Both the position numbers and the translations under genes were made by a program. DNA of 6,722 bases from Deltaproteobacteria bacterium (GTDB lineage Bacteria > Desulfobacterota > Dissulfuribacteria > Dissulfuribacterales > QOAL01), in contig WFRQ01000545.1 of assembly GCA_015486425.1 (NCBI GenBank), positions 1 through 6,722 on the forward strand, written 5' to 3'. This document shows positions 5,654 through 6,722 of the stretch, piece by piece; the stretch's first letter is position 1, and the number at the start of each line of letters is the position of its first letter. The notes beneath the pieces were generated by a model. It ran no database searches and was not told the DNA's origin. It worked only from the letters and a program-made list of their open reading frames with translations.

Positions 5654-6722
5654 ATGCCTGAACATATCACAAATAACAACTCTGTTTACCTTGATTATAA
5701 CGGCACAACGCCCACTGCACATGAAGTTACAGAGGTTATCACCAGGGTACTGACCTCCTGCTGGGGCAATCCCAGCAGCAGTCACAGCGCCGGAAGGGCA
5801 GCACGAAATGCGCTTGAAAAGGCAAGGGGCCAGGTGGCAGGGTCCATAAATGCAAAGACTGACGAGATTATATTCACAAGCGGCGGCACTGAATCCAACA
5901 ACACTGTCCTGCTTGCCGCAGCAGCCGCCATGGGAAAAGGTAAAAGGCATATCATCACGTCCCGCATAGAACACCCCTCTGTGCTTAATCCGTGCATACA
6001 TCTCATGGAGCAGGGGTGGGACGTAACTTTTGCAGGTGTTGATAAAAATGGCGTGGTGGATCTGAAGGAGATAGAAAATTCAATCCGCAGGGATACTGCC
6101 CTTGTATCAGTGATGCTTGCAAATAACGAAACAGGCGTAATTCAGCCGCTGCAGCAGATAAGTGCCATTGCCCGCAGGCATGGAGTGCCGGTTCATACCG
6201 ACGCGGCCCAGGCCCTTGGGAAAATGGAGGTGGATGTCTCGGATCTCGGGGTGGACTATCTTTCCATTGCCGGTCACAAGCTCTATGCTCCCAAGGGAAT
6301 CGGGGCGCTGTTTGTGCGAAAGGGCGCTGCCTGGGGCAATCTCATGTTTGGCGCAGGACAGGAACAGGGAATGAGGCCCGGCACAGAACCTGTGCCCGGA
6401 GCCGCAGGGCTCGGAGAGGCGTGCCGCATGGCAACCGAAAATCTGGAAGATGATGCCTCCCGCATGACAGAACTCAGGGAGAGGCTGTTTCAGCTCCTTG
6501 CCGATGCCACAGGCGGTGATGTGGTCCGGTACGGCCAGCCGGATAACGTACTCAGCAATACACTGCTTGTAAGTTTTCCCGGCAGGACAGGCGGAGAAAT
6601 CCTCTCTTCATGCCCGGGGCTCATGGCCTCCACAGGCGCTGCCTGCCACGACAGTAAGGTTGCTGTATCCCACGTGCTTGCGGCAATGAATGTGCCTGAA
6701 AAGGTGGCTCTCGGCACGCTCA
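5654..6722 (+). CDS. Cysteine desulfurase / selenocysteine lyase-like PLP enzyme (cut at right edge)
   Basis: The first 356 residues of a class V aminotransferase-fold enzyme that removes sulfur from cysteine, or selenium from selenocysteine, to give alanine. Landmarks: YLDYNGTTP (12-20), WGNPSSSHSAGR (37-48), FTSGGTESNN (74-83), EHPSV with PLP-stacking H107, ANNETG (156-161), HTDAAQALGK (181-190; D183 and Q186 contact PLP), and AGHKLYAPKGIGALF (206-220) with Schiff-base lysine K209. RPGTEP follows at 241-246, then the active-site loop STGAACHDSK with catalytic cysteine C331. The GAACHD loop and the GQEQGMRPGTEP segment recall selenocysteine lyase (SCLY) more than NifS/IscS, whose loop is usually SSGSAC. 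Only about the last 20-40 residues should be missing. The ATG is the only usable start, since an in-frame TAA lies at 5642-5644 and the first motif begins at residue 12. No iron-sulfur or selenium gene is visible nearby. Confidence 0.92.
   Translation, partial: MPEHITNNNSVYLDYNGTTPTAHEVTEVITRVLTSCWGNPSSSHSAGRAARNALEKARGQVAGSINAKTDEIIFTSGGTESNNTVLLAAAAAMGKGKRHIITSRIEHPSVLNPCIHLMEQGWDVTFAGVDKNGVVDLKEIENSIRRDTALVSVMLANNETGVIQPLQQISAIARRHGVPVHTDAAQALGKMEVDVSDLGVDYLSIAGHKLYAPKGIGALFVRKGAAWGNLMFGAGQEQGMRPGTEPVPGAAGLGEACRMATENLEDDASRMTELRERLFQLLADATGGDVVRYGQPDNVLSNTLLVSFPGRTGGEILSSCPGLMASTGAACHDSKVAVSHVLAAMNVPEKVALGTL

Noticed and set aside
5540..6001. A 153-codon minus-strand frame opposite the cysteine desulfurase gene
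   Set aside because: It is antisense to a gene with all family motifs intact; its cysteine-rich content is typical of a shadow frame.

Overview
The window suggests a Gram-negative (diderm) bacterium. It carries two type II secretion genes (gspG, gspE) and an outer-membrane RlpA lipoprotein with a SPOR domain. Moderate GC content, free use of ATA and AGG codons, and short palindromes scattered between genes would fit a Desulfobacterota-like genome. That lineage guess is weak and rests on general impression only.

Layout from left to right: (1) positions 1-449, minus strand, the N-terminal part of an FAD-dependent oxidoreductase that runs off the left edge. (2) 450-629, a spacer carrying a two-hairpin repeat. 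(3) 630-1964, minus, an acyltransferase of the condensation / wax-ester-synthase (WS/DGAT, PapA5) superfamily. (4) 1965-2423, a non-coding stretch mostly filled by a mosaic of palindromic repeats. These lie inside a 360-bp element with imperfect terminal inverted repeats of about 26 bp, and its right end overlaps the stop codon of gspE. (5) 2424-4112, minus, gspE, the secretion ATPase. (6) 4153-4596, minus, gspG, the major pseudopilin. (7) 4597-4770, a leader/spacer with a terminator-like hairpin placed just before the gspG ribosome binding site. (8) 4771-5529, minus, rlpA. (9) 5530-5653, a divergent promoter region. (10) 5654-6722, plus, a class V PLP enzyme of the cysteine desulfurase / selenocysteine lyase family, cut by the right edge.

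gspG and gspE are 40 bp apart and are probably one transcript; their products work together in the type II secretion machine. The acyltransferase and the FAD oxidoreductase lie downstream on the same strand but are separated from gspE, and from each other, by repeat-rich spacers. They are probably separate units and may form a small lipid or secondary-metabolite modification pair. The rlpA and cysteine desulfurase genes diverge. Each has a TATAAC box 8-9 bp before its ATG and no Shine-Dalgarno sequence, which suggests leaderless or nearly leaderless mRNAs.

I did not find a clearly new multi-gene system. The strongest unexplained structure is the nested palindromic element at 2074-2433.
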